NCBI GenBank assembly: GCA_945870105.1
Contig: CAMBRL010000006.1
Location: forward strand, 1-54,767
Length of the DNA stretch: 54,767 nt
Source: Chitinophaga pinensis
GTDB lineage: Bacteria > Bacteroidota > Bacteroidia > SXHM01
Direction: 5' to 3'
Under the pieces are notes generated by a model. It did no database searches and was not told the origin of the DNA. It saw only the letters and a program-made list of their open reading frames with translations. Position numbers and translations under genes: made by a program. Positions 10,404 to 18,058 of the stretch are shown piece by piece (positions within the stretch are counted from its first letter, which is position 1; each line of letters opens with the position of its first letter).

Positions 10404-10967
10404 GTGCTTATTACTCATCCTAAACTGACCAAACTTCTTCAACAGGCGTATTCTGCTGAAAAGGCTGCCGCTTTTGCTTATCAAGGTCATGCCGGCTCCT
10501 TAAAAAGTATAGAAGAGAAAGCGCCTGTCCGTCAGATAGAGTTGGATGAGTGGAAACACCGCGAAGAAGTATTGAAGATTATGAAACAGTACAATATTCC
10601 TGTTTCAAAAAAATATGAAGTTCAGTTTCATGTTATCGGCAAAACCATTTCATTCAGTTGCTATGTTATCGGTTGGTTTATGCCTTACTATTTTGCAGGA
10701 AGACTGGAAAGCGGAAACGTGTGTGAGTATTTTGTGATGATTCATTATTTCCATGAATTAGGCATTTACGAGCACGACCAAATTCTATACGAAATGGCTA
10801 TCAAAGAAAAAGAACACGAAGTCTTTTTTCTTGAAAAAGTAAAGGGAAGTAAGTTGTTACCTTTTTTTGAAAAGCTTTTTAACTGGGGAAAGAAAAGCAG
10901 CTTTAATGATGTTGATCTGGAAAACAAATTTCCGGTAGAGCAATCAGAAAGTTATTGCAAGAAATAG
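10404..10967 (+). CDS. COQ7-like di-iron (ferritin-fold) protein
   Basis: A 187-aa four-helix protein with the full ligand set of the COQ7/ferritin-like di-iron family: Glu19, Glu49-x-x-His52, Glu108 and Glu135-x-x-His138. A hydrophobic stretch (about 77-98, ending WFMPYYFAG) suggests membrane association, as in COQ7. In ubiquinone-making bacteria this family hydroxylates demethoxyubiquinone, but Bacteroidota normally use menaquinone, so the substrate here is unknown. The start is a GTG at 10404; the frame is open further upstream without an ATG, so the exact start is uncertain. It probably shares a transcript with the acyl-CoA synthetase. Confidence 0.75.
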   Translation: MLITHPKLTKLLQQAYSAEKAAAFAYQGHAGSLKSIEEKAPVRQIELDEWKHREEVLKIMKQYNIPVSKKYEVQFHVIGKTISFSCYVIGWFMPYYFAGRLESGNVCEYFVMIHYFHELGIYEHDQILYEMAIKEKEHEVFFLEKVKGSKLLPFFEKLFNWGKKSSFNDVDLENKFPVEQSESYCKK

Positions 10968-10973
10968 GCATGA

Positions 10974-11107
10974 CGTCATTGCGAGGGTTTTTCACCCGAA
11001 GCAATCTCGCAATTATGCACAGTGTTTCATAAATTGAGATTGCTTCGCTCATCAGCACAATCTGGCTCAATGTCCCCCGGACATTGCCCATCTCGCTCGC
11101 AATGACG
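10974..11107. repeat. Interspersed palindromic repeat, family 1, with embedded 42-bp module
   Basis: The ends are perfect 12-bp inverted repeats (CGTCATTGCGAG and CTCGCAATGACG). Inside is a second inverted pair, GAAGCAATCTC and GAGATTGCTTC, and then the 42-bp module at 11049-11090. The element fills the gap between the di-iron gene and nadK; both are convergent here, so it could also act as a terminator. Confidence 0.85.
11049..11090 (-). repeat. 42-bp two-hairpin module, copy A
   Basis: Read on the minus strand it begins TGGGCAATGTCC and ends GTGCTGATGA. CAATGTCC and GGACATTG form an 8-bp stem around GGG. The same module recurs at 37300 and 41713 inside different repeats. Confidence 0.85.
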
Positions 11108-11116
11108 ATTTAAATT

Positions 11117-11995
11117 CTAATTCCGTTTATCTGCTCCCCACATCATTTTGTTGCGCAGGGTGCTGATGAAATTATCACCGGGAAAACGTACCAGACCTAG
11201 TGTAAATAACGCTCTTGAAATCTGAAGTTCGAATGAACTGGGTAAGGTAACCGAGCGTGAGTCCAATGTTGCAAGAAAATTTTCACTGCGGCTTTCTACT
11301 TTTAATTTTACTTTGCTTTTGTTAGAGATAACAAAAGGGCGCACCGTTAAACCATGCGGTGCAATGGGTGTAATTACAAAATTTCCGCAACCGGGACTAA
11401 GAATAGGTCCTCCGCAACTCAATGAATAGCCTGTTGATCCTGTTGATGTGGCTATAATTAATCCGTCTGCCCAATAGGAGTTTACGAATTCATCATCCAC
11501 CCAGGTATGAATGGTTATCATGCTTGAGGTGTCTTTTTTGGTAACTGTTAATTCATTCAGTGCAAAATTATTTTCACCAAAATATTCAGCTCCGTTTATG
11601 AAACTAACCAATGTACGTTGCTCAATTGAATACTTTTTTTCAAAAATATTCTGCAGTGCCTGCTTTATATTTTCCTGCGAAACACCTGAAAGAAATCCTA
11701 ATCTCCCTGTGTTAATACCCAAGACCGGAATTCCTGAACTGCCCACTAATAATGCACTTTGAAGCAATGTTCCATCTCCTCCTATTGAAAACAGAAAATC
11801 TACTTTGCCCTCAATGTCCTCTTTTGTTTCAAAAACTTTTGCAGCAACAAGACCTTGAATATTATTGGGTAATTGCTCATGCAACTCGCGGTGAATAAAA
11901 ACCTGAACATTATTTTCTGCCAGTGTTTTCAGTAATTCTGAAAAGCCGGAGAAGAAATCGGAGTTGTATTTTTTACCGTAGAGCGCAATGTTCAT
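11117..11995 (-). CDS. nadK: NAD kinase
   Basis: Phosphorylates NAD+ to NADP+ in the cytoplasm. The 292-aa protein has GGDGTLL (72-78), NTGRLGFL (95-102), the NE pair in ALNELTV, and the glycine-rich DGLIIATSTGSTGYS segment of the family. Length is normal. It is preceded by an exact TAnnTTTG element whose predicted start site falls almost at the ATG. Its 3' end faces a palindromic repeat. Confidence 0.96.
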   Translation of the reverse strand: MNIALYGKKYNSDFFSGFSELLKTLAENNVQVFIHRELHEQLPNNIQGLVAAKVFETKEDIEGKVDFLFSIGGDGTLLQSALLVGSSGIPVLGINTGRLGFLSGVSQENIKQALQNIFEKKYSIEQRTLVSFINGAEYFGENNFALNELTVTKKDTSSMITIHTWVDDEFVNSYWADGLIIATSTGSTGYSLSCGGPILSPGCGNFVITPIAPHGLTVRPFVISNKSKVKLKVESRSENFLATLDSRSVTLPSSFELQISRALFTLGLVRFPGDNFISTLRNKMMWGADKRN

Positions 11996-11999
11996 GTGT

Positions 12000-12007
12000 C
12001 AAATATA
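12000..12007 (-). promoter_or_regulatory. -7 promoter element of nadK, near-leaderless
   Basis: TATATTTG on the minus strand matches TAnnTTTG. Its centre is about 8 bases before the nadK ATG, so transcription should begin at or within a few bases of the start codon. Confidence 0.6.
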
Positions 12008-12011
12008 GGAA

Positions 12012-13472
12012 CTATGACTGAAACTTACCTTTCAGCCATTTGTTGTAATTGATAACATCCGTGTCGCTGCTTGTGTGCTGCTCTTCTTTAAGGAATTGCG
12101 CAACCAGTTCGTTCAGCTTTTTATTCTTTTTAGAACTACCGTTTAATGCTACATAACGAATGATTTCTATCAACTTCAGTTCGCGTTTGTTTTCTTCGTT
12201 CTGCAGCAGGTCTTTGTATTCTTTCTTTATCTGTGTGGTGCGGTAATCCAGGAATTCCATATCATCCAGTTCAAGACGAATTATCAGTTCGGCAATGGCA
12301 ATACGGAAACGTAATGAACGGTCTGCATTCTGATAACTCTTGTGCAGAAAAAGTTTGTTCAGGTTTTTTATCGAGTTACGGTAATCACTTTTCTCAAAAC
12401 GGAAGATGGCAAGATTGAGGTACACAAACACTTCGTAGAAAGGTGTGTTTTTAAGTTGCTCATTTGTTTCTAACGTTTCAAGTATTTCAATGGCTTTATC
12501 AATATCAATTTTTGAATAGTTAATCACCAATGAATTGTAGTAGAAGAACAGATACTTATCGTAATGCAGGCTACCGAACTCTTCCATTGCAGCCTTCAGC
12601 TTTTCTGCATAGGCAAGGCTTTCCTGTATTTTTCCGTTTTTAAACAAGGTGTTCACGCTGTAGGTAAGCATTTGCAACTTAGTAAGGTGATTTCCTTTGT
12701 TGAACAGATGTTCTTCAGTAAACTGGTTGTAGGTTGTTAAAAGGTAATCTTCCAGATTTTTATAATCATGGCGTTGTAACAACACCTGACTAACAGCCTG
12801 ATAAATTTTAAAACGCAGTGCAGGACTTTTCTTCAATTCACTGTCGTGCGAAAAATCATCTACTGTTTTGCTCAACATTTCAACAACAGGGTTTTCGCCC
12901 GGTGAGAAGTTTTGTGTTATTTTAAGTTTGTATTTAACTGCTGCCAGTACATCATCTATCTGGCGAATATCGTGTAGGCGAACACTGTTTTCTTTGCGCA
13001 GTTTAATATACGTTTCGGGGTTGATGGAAACCATTTCGTGCGAAAGTTTGATGTATTCGCTGTAGATAATATCCAGCAACTCGTAGTTTTCCTGTGCTGT
13101 TGCTTTCTTCTCGGCCTTGCGGATAAAATGATACGCAACCGGGTAATTGTTGCGGTTGAAAAATAAATAAGCCAGTGATATTAATTGCAAGGTGTTAGAT
13201 GCTTCGTCTTCGCCAAAATGCTGAAGCATTAAACTCTTGTTTACTTCTTCGGTCATACGGTTCTTCAAACGGTAGAACGAATTCTTTTCGCCATCGGGAT
13301 AAAGCTTCAGTGCTGCTTTATCTTCATCGTATGCTTCACCCTTTTTGCGGATGTAATCAAAAAGCAGAACATCTTTTCTATCAGCTTCAGCAGTATTGCG
13401 CGAAATATAGATTTTGAAGAACCGCAGTTCTTCTTTGGTCATGCTTTCGATAATACGGTTGATGATATCCAC
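12012..13472 (-). CDS. Conserved helical protein of unknown function, TPR-like
   Basis: A 486-aa soluble protein of the kind often found in Bacteroidota; I cannot name a function. It is almost entirely helical, with recurrent helix pairs such as NTLQLISLAYLFFNRNNYPVAYHF and TPFYEVFVYLNLAIFRFEKSDY-like stretches that fit a degenerate TPR solenoid in the C-terminal two thirds. The N-terminus (ITKEELRFFKIYISR-like, then RKDVLLFDYIRK) is a separate helical part. The frame starts with GTG at 13472 just after a near-consensus -7 element (TAATTTAG); an ATG ten codons further in (13442) is the alternative. Confidence 0.65.
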   Translation of the reverse strand: MDIINRIIESMTKEELRFFKIYISRNTAEADRKDVLLFDYIRKKGEAYDEDKAALKLYPDGEKNSFYRLKNRMTEEVNKSLMLQHFGEDEASNTLQLISLAYLFFNRNNYPVAYHFIRKAEKKATAQENYELLDIIYSEYIKLSHEMVSINPETYIKLRKENSVRLHDIRQIDDVLAAVKYKLKITQNFSPGENPVVEMLSKTVDDFSHDSELKKSPALRFKIYQAVSQVLLQRHDYKNLEDYLLTTYNQFTEEHLFNKGNHLTKLQMLTYSVNTLFKNGKIQESLAYAEKLKAAMEEFGSLHYDKYLFFYYNSLVINYSKIDIDKAIEILETLETNEQLKNTPFYEVFVYLNLAIFRFEKSDYRNSIKNLNKLFLHKSYQNADRSLRFRIAIAELIIRLELDDMEFLDYRTTQIKKEYKDLLQNEENKRELKLIEIIRYVALNGSSKKNKKLNELVAQFLKEEQHTSSDTDVINYNKWLKGKFQS

Positions 13473-13486
13473 GGGGCTAAATTAAA

Positions 13487-13526
13487 AAGAAAACTCCGCC
13501 ATGCATATGCATAACGGAGCTTTCTT
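13487..13526 (-). terminator. Intrinsic terminator of the fasciclin gene
   Basis: Arms AAGAAA-A-CTCCG (13487-13498) and CGGAG-C-TTTCTT (13515-13526) pair with one mismatch. The 16-nt loop holds the perfect palindrome ATGCATATGCAT (13501-13512). On the minus strand a T-rich tract follows. Confidence 0.75.
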
Positions 13527-13549
13527 CACTCTAAAACCCACGTTGCCGC

Positions 13550-14113
13550 TTACTTCTGCGGAGGCAACAACACCGCATCAATTACATACACCATACCATT
13601 TGAGGCAGGCACGGCAGCAAGAATGTTTGCTCCGTTAATCTTTTTCTTACCGTCAACAATGGTAATGGTTGCTTTACCACCATTTACCATTCCAAGCACC
13701 ATTCCGTCTTTCAGGTAATCTTCGCGCAAAGCACTTGTTGTTACATGGTATTCAAGAATATTGATTAAATCTTTTTTTGCTTCGGGTTTCAGCAAACCTT
13801 CTACTGTTCCTGCAGGCAAAGCATCAAAAGCTGTATTAACTGGTGCAAATACTGTAAAAGGTCCTGCATTGGAAAGTACATCTACCAAACCTGCAGCCTG
13901 AACTGCTGCAACTAAGGTAGTATGGTCGGGCGAGCCAACAGCAACTTTAACAACATCCTTTTGAGACATATCGTCTTTAACGCCAGATTGTCCTGCAAGC
14001 GGAGCCCCTTGCTCATTGGTTGCTGATGTTGCTGCGTTTTCATCTGGTGAACTGCAGGCTGCTAGAAAAAAGCCCAATGCAATAATTTTTGAGATTGAAG
14101 AAATTGTTTTCAT
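13550..14113 (-). CDS. Fasciclin-domain (FAS1) lipoprotein
   Basis: A 187-aa lipoprotein with a signal peptide and lipobox (FFLAACSS), a low-complexity linker, and one FAS1 domain (about residues 55-187) with the family motifs TVFAPVNTAFDALP and the C-terminal NGMVYVIDAVLLPP. FAS1 domains mediate adhesion or bind small hydrophobic ligands; the role here is not known. I use ATG 14113, which gives a proper signal peptide; an ATG 24 codons upstream would place extra residues before it and cross the -7 element. Its promoter is a copy of the cytochrome c-nosZ promoter, so it is probably expressed with the nitrous oxide reductase genes. Confidence 0.9.
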   Translation of the reverse strand: MKTISSISKIIALGFFLAACSSPDENAATSATNEQGAPLAGQSGVKDDMSQKDVVKVAVGSPDHTTLVAAVQAAGLVDVLSNAGPFTVFAPVNTAFDALPAGTVEGLLKPEAKKDLINILEYHVTTSALREDYLKDGMVLGMVNGGKATITIVDGKKKINGANILAAVPASNGMVYVIDAVLLPPQK

Positions 14114-14141
14114 TTTGTATATATGTTTATGGTTTCGGGGA

Positions 14142-14207
14142 CAAATGTATTTTGCAAAAAGGCTAGCAGTAATGAGGTTAGTCATTAAAAAATATGATAA
14201 TTATCAA
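14142..14207 (-). promoter_or_regulatory. Promoter of the fasciclin gene, copy of the nos promoter
   Basis: On the minus strand: FNR-like box TTGATAATTATCAT (14207-14194), nine bases, the 15-mer TGACTAACCTCATTA, twenty bases, then the -7 element TACATTTG (14149-14142). Every spacing equals that of the cytochrome c promoter at 15387-15452. Confidence 0.8.
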
Positions 14208-14329
14208 TAAAAAGACCTCATTGTCTTCTTTTCTTTGTGGCCAACTTCATTTTAAAATACAGTATTAATCATAAATTCATTTCATAGAGATCAAGAACTA
14301 TACACTAACATATTAATATAACACAAAAC

Positions 14330-14791
14330 ATGTCGAACACCTTAAAATTTGCTCTGCTGATGTGCTACACTCTTTTCATTACAACAGGATGCAACGATAA
14401 TGCAGGGACAAAAAACAGTTTATCAGCTACTACAGAAAATTTTGTCTCAGAAAAAATAAACGGAAAATATACGGTTGACCGAGCCACCTCAGAAGAATTG
14501 AAAGTGATGGAAAACACGGTAGTTAATTTTTCGTTGATGATAAAACGCCAACCAAATAACTTAGCTGCTTATAACGAATATGGCAACCTGCTGCAGAACC
14601 ATATTGAGCGCGTCAATAAATTCTGCGGTCTTGACGCAAACTCCAAAACCGTGCTTTGCAATAATCTGAATCTTATCAGCGAAAAAGTTCCAGCACTTCA
14701 GCAAAACGATGCTGCCGCAGCTTCAACAGCCTGTAATGAAATCCATTTTCTGTTCTCGAAAATAGATTCATCCTTTGCGTTTCGCAACTAA
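14330..14791 (+). CDS. Small lipoprotein of unknown function in the nos region
   Basis: A 153-aa secreted protein with a signal peptide and lipobox (LFITTGCND), so probably anchored in the outer membrane. The mature part is helical and has conserved-looking cysteines in RVNKFCGLDA, KTVLCNNLN and STACNEIHF. I do not recognise the family. It is 20 bp ahead of the Rrf2 regulator and probably shares its transcript. The FNR-like box at 14194-14207 is symmetric and lies about 130 bp upstream, so it may also act on this gene. Confidence 0.7.
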   Translation: MSNTLKFALLMCYTLFITTGCNDNAGTKNSLSATTENFVSEKINGKYTVDRATSEELKVMENTVVNFSLMIKRQPNNLAAYNEYGNLLQNHIERVNKFCGLDANSKTVLCNNLNLISEKVPALQQNDAAAASTACNEIHFLFSKIDSSFAFRN

Positions 14792-14811
14792 TAAATATTT
14801 TTGCAGACATT

Positions 14812-15252
14812 ATGATGTTTTCTAAAAGTTGCGAGTATGCCATTAAAGCAGTACTGCATTTATGTATTCATACCAAAGACGGAAGCAAACTGAGCATATA
14901 CGAAATTGCTGAAGCCATAGAATCACCTGAGCCTTTTACGGCAAAAATTCTGCAAACGCTGGTAAAACATAAAATCATCTCATCATCAAAAGGTCCGGGT
15001 GGTGGCTTTTATATTGATAAAAAAGCTAAGCCCATTGTGGTAATGGATATTGTTGAAATCATGGATGGAAAACAAGCTTTTGAACGTTGTGGTCTTGGAT
15101 TAAAAAACTGCGATGCCAGCCACCCCTGCCCTATTCACAATGAATTTTCAAGTTACTCGCAGAAACTGAAAAACCTGTTGGAGAAAAAAACAATTCAGGA
15201 GTTTTCGGATAGTATTACAGCCGGGAAATCATTCATCTCCAATTTAGGTTAA
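14812..15252 (+). CDS. Rrf2-family Fe-S regulator, NsrR/IscR-like
   Basis: A 146-aa winged-helix repressor. The N-terminal DNA-binding part (SKSCEYAIKAVLHL, then the wing KGPGGGFYI) is typical of Rrf2. Cys93, Cys100 and Cys106 (CGLGLKNCDASHPC, spacing C-x6-C-x5-C) can hold an Fe-S cluster, close to the C-x5-C-x5-C of NsrR. The position next to a nitrous oxide reductase operon suggests sensing of NO or redox state. The likely operators are in the two matching promoters on either side of this gene. A second in-frame ATG is the next codon but one (Met-Met-Phe), so the start could be 14815. Confidence 0.9.
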   Translation: MMFSKSCEYAIKAVLHLCIHTKDGSKLSIYEIAEAIESPEPFTAKILQTLVKHKIISSSKGPGGGFYIDKKAKPIVVMDIVEIMDGKQAFERCGLGLKNCDASHPCPIHNEFSSYSQKLKNLLEKKTIQEFSDSITAGKSFISNLG

Positions 15253-15254
15253 CC

Positions 15255-15349
15255 CGTCATTGCTTCGTCCGCCTCAGGCGGACGAAGCAATCTCTCATTA
15301 AAATACGATATGGCATTGTAAGATTGCTTCGCTATCGCTCGCAATGACG
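15255..15349. repeat. Interspersed palindromic repeat, family 1
   Basis: Ends CGTCATTG and CAATGACG match the copies at 10974 and 30963. The left arm contains a perfect 14-bp stem (15260-15290, loop TCA). It lies between the Rrf2 gene and the nos promoter and could terminate the Rrf2 transcript. Confidence 0.85.
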
Positions 15350-15386
15350 TTGTACCAACTTAATAAAAGATAAAAAGGTCTTTTTA

Positions 15387-15452
15387 TTGATATTAATCAT
15401 GTTTTTTGCTGACTAACCTCATTATCGGTAGCATAAAGACAGAATACTTTTG
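15387..15452 (+). promoter_or_regulatory. nos operon promoter: FNR-like box, 15-mer operator candidate and -7 element
   Basis: FNR-like box TTGATATTAATCAT (15387-15400), nine bases, TGACTAACCTCATTA (15410-15424), twenty bases, then TACTTTTG (15445-15452). The box centre is about 65 bp before the predicted start site, a class I activator position. The 15-mer would cover roughly -49 to -35, a plausible Rrf2 or second-regulator site. The same layout occurs before the fasciclin gene. Confidence 0.8.
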
Positions 15453-15475
15453 ACCCGTAATCAAAAACTATCTAT

Positions 15476-15967
15476 ATGAAAAACTCAATATTTAAACTCA
15501 TTACAGGAAGCATTCTGGCAACAGGCATTGCACTGATGGCAAGTTGTTCAGGAGGTGAAACCACCAACACTTCGGGCACAGCACCTGAAAGCATGATGAA
15601 CAAACCGGCAGCTGATAATGGCGAAGGAATTGGAAAATTCAGTGGTGTAACATTAGCAGCATTTGATGCTGCACTTGCTGCATCAGGTAAAACAGTATTT
15701 GAAACCAAATGTTCTGCCTGCCACAAAATAACCGACCAGAAAATTGTTGGTCCGGGTCTTAAAGATGTAACCAAACGCAGAAAACCAAGTTGGATATTAA
15801 ACATGATCACCAATCCTGAAGAGATGACTAAAAAAGATCCTCAGGCAATGAAACTACTGGAAGAACACCTTACCCAAATGACGTTCCAGAATGTAACCGA
15901 TGATGAGGCAAAAGCCATTCTCGAATACATGAGAGAAATTGATGGCGAAGGCACAGCAGCAAACTAA
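15476..15967 (+). CDS. Class I c-type cytochrome lipoprotein, probable electron donor to NosZ
   Basis: A 163-aa secreted protein with lipobox MASC at Cys24, a flexible linker and one cytochrome c domain. The heme site is Cys79-Ser-Ala-Cys82-His83, followed by VGPGLKDV; Met110 or Met135 could be the axial sixth ligand. It starts the transcript from the nos promoter and nosZ begins 39 bp after its stop. Electron delivery to the periplasmic copper enzyme is inferred from this position; clade II nos clusters often carry such cytochromes in place of NosR. Confidence 0.9.
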   Translation: MKNSIFKLITGSILATGIALMASCSGGETTNTSGTAPESMMNKPAADNGEGIGKFSGVTLAAFDAALAASGKTVFETKCSACHKITDQKIVGPGLKDVTKRRKPSWILNMITNPEEMTKKDPQAMKLLEEHLTQMTFQNVTDDEAKAILEYMREIDGEGTAAN

Positions 15968-16006
15968 TATTATCAGAATAATTAAAACCAAACAAAACCA
16001 AACAGT

Positions 16007-17992
16007 ATGAAAACACTATCATTAAAATCAATTGGAATATTTGCTTCCTGCATAGCAGCAGCAGGTATTATCAGCAGTTGTAAACCCAAAAAGGTTGACT
16101 CTGCTCTTTCAGGTGATGCAGCTGCAAAAGTTTATGTTGCACCCGGAAAATACGATGAGATTTACTTGTTTACCTCAGGCGGCTTCAGCGGTCAAATAGG
16201 CGTTTATGGTATTCCATCAGGACGCATGTTGAAACAGGTTCCTGTATTTTCTCAGGATGCTGAAACAGGATGGGGCTTTAGCGAAGAAACAAAACCAATG
16301 CTGATGACCTCACATGGTTTTGTTCCATGGGACGACAGTCACCACCCGCAACTTTCACGCACCGAAGGGCAGGATGACGGACGTTGGTTATTTATTAATG
16401 CCAACAACACTCCGCGTATTGCACGTTTGGATTTAGGTGTATTTAAAACACGCGAAATTATTGAGTTGCCTAATACAGGTGGTAACCATGCTTCGCCTTT
16501 CACTACTCAGAATACCGAGTATGTAGTTGGCGCATCACGTTTTTCTGTTCCTTACGACAAACAAGGTGACGAAGCAATTGCCGAGTATAAAGACAAATTC
16601 AAAGGCACCATTTCTTTCATTAAAGTGGACAAAGAAACAGGAAGAATGAATCTTAATTTTCAGTTGCTGGTTCCGGGAGTTGACTATGATTTGGCTCGTG
16701 CAGGAAAAGCAGTTTCTGACGGATGGGTGTTTTTCAGCTGCTATAACAGCGAAAAAGCACACTCCTTATTAGAAGTAAATGCTTCGCAACGCGATAAAGA
16801 TTTTATAATGGCGGTTAACTGGAAAAAAGCAGAAGAATATCTGGCAGCAGGCAAAGGACAAAAATGGTCTGCTAATTATGCACACAATGTGTATGACGAA
16901 AAAACACATACAGCAACAACCACTATGGAAAAAGAAGTTACTGTGTTGGATGTAAAAGATTTGCCGGGAGTATGTTATTTTATTCCTTGTCCTAAATCAC
17001 CTCACGGCTGCGATGTTGACCCTACTGGTGAATACATCTGCGCATCAGGTAAACTGGCTGCTGTAATTCCGGTTTACTCATTCAGCAAAATGATTAAAGC
17101 TATTGAAGCAAAAGACTTTGAAGGAGATTATGACGGAGTTCCTGTAATAAAATACGAAGCTGCTCTTGATGGTGAAGTTGAGCGTCCGGGACTTGGTCCG
17201 CTGCACACTGAGTTTGATGCAAACGGAAATGCTTACACATCTTTCTTCGTTTCTTCAGAAATTGTGAAATGGAATGTTAAAACCAAACAGGTTATTGATC
17301 GCGTTCCTACTTACTATTCAATCGGTCACCTTTGTGTGCCAATGGGCGATAACATTACTCCTTACGGAAAATATGTAATTGCATTGAATAAAATCACCAA
17401 AGACCGTTACCTGCCTACCGGTCCTGAGTTAACACAATCAGCGCAGTTGTATTCTATTGAAGGCGAAAAAATGCAATTGTTGCTTGACTTCCCTACTATA
17501 GGTGAGCCGCACTATGCTCAGGCTTGTCCTGCAGAGATTGTGCGCAAACACGAAGTGAAGTTTTATAAACTGGAAGAAAACAACCATGCTTATGTTGCAA
17601 AAAATGAGAAAGACGCAAAAGTTGTGCGCAACGGCAACGATGTGCATATTTATGCAACAGCTATCCGCTCACACATTACACCTGATAATATTGAAGGTGT
17701 TAAAGTTGGCGACAATGTTTACTTCCACCTTACCAACCTTGAGCAGGATTGGGATGTTCCTCACGGATTTGCAATCAAAGGAGCTAACAATGCAGAGTTG
17801 TTAATTCTGCCTGGCGAAACAGCAACACTTAAATGGACACCAGACAGAGTAGGTGTATTTCCAATGTATTGCACCGATTTTTGTTCTGCACTGCATCAGG
17901 AAATGCAAGGATACATTCGTGTATCTCCTGCCGGCAGCAATCCAACATTGAAATACTCAACCGGAGAAGAACCAGTTTCTTCTGCAAAATAG
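16007..17992 (+). CDS. nosZ: Nitrous-oxide reductase, clade II type
   Basis: Reduces N2O to N2 in the periplasm. The 661-aa protein has a beta-propeller with the CuZ histidines (DDSHHPQ near residue 108, GGNHASP, SPHGCDVDP, GPLHTEFD, GHLCVPMGD, EPHYAQ) and a C-terminal cupredoxin with the CuA set CTDFCSALHQEM (about 622-633). The signal peptide ends IISSCKP and has no twin-arginine motif, so export is by Sec, the mark of clade II enzymes. A strong hairpin terminator follows the stop. The nosR and nosX genes of clade I are absent from the neighbourhood. Confidence 0.97.
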   Translation: MKTLSLKSIGIFASCIAAAGIISSCKPKKVDSALSGDAAAKVYVAPGKYDEIYLFTSGGFSGQIGVYGIPSGRMLKQVPVFSQDAETGWGFSEETKPMLMTSHGFVPWDDSHHPQLSRTEGQDDGRWLFINANNTPRIARLDLGVFKTREIIELPNTGGNHASPFTTQNTEYVVGASRFSVPYDKQGDEAIAEYKDKFKGTISFIKVDKETGRMNLNFQLLVPGVDYDLARAGKAVSDGWVFFSCYNSEKAHSLLEVNASQRDKDFIMAVNWKKAEEYLAAGKGQKWSANYAHNVYDEKTHTATTTMEKEVTVLDVKDLPGVCYFIPCPKSPHGCDVDPTGEYICASGKLAAVIPVYSFSKMIKAIEAKDFEGDYDGVPVIKYEAALDGEVERPGLGPLHTEFDANGNAYTSFFVSSEIVKWNVKTKQVIDRVPTYYSIGHLCVPMGDNITPYGKYVIALNKITKDRYLPTGPELTQSAQLYSIEGEKMQLLLDFPTIGEPHYAQACPAEIVRKHEVKFYKLEENNHAYVAKNEKDAKVVRNGNDVHIYATAIRSHITPDNIEGVKVGDNVYFHLTNLEQDWDVPHGFAIKGANNAELLILPGETATLKWTPDRVGVFPMYCTDFCSALHQEMQGYIRVSPAGSNPTLKYSTGEEPVSSAK

Positions 17993-18003
17993 GTTGAGCT
18001 TTG

Positions 18004-18037
18004 AAAAGGGGAGGGAGGGTTTACCTCCCCTTTTTTT
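18004..18037 (+). terminator. Strong intrinsic terminator between nosZ and the nos accessory genes
   Basis: AAAAGGGGAGG (18004-18014) pairs with CCTCCCCTTTT (18024-18034) and the T-run extends to 18037. The next ATG is only 22 bp further, with no room for a full promoter, so the accessory genes probably depend on read-through. Confidence 0.85.
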
Positions 18038-18058
18038 AACTTTCTAAAAATAAAAATT

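Noticed and set aside
18008-18019. G-quadruplex in the GGGGAGGGAGGG tract after nosZ
   Set aside because: There are only three G-runs, and the tract pairs fully with the downstream CCTCCCC in a terminator hairpin.
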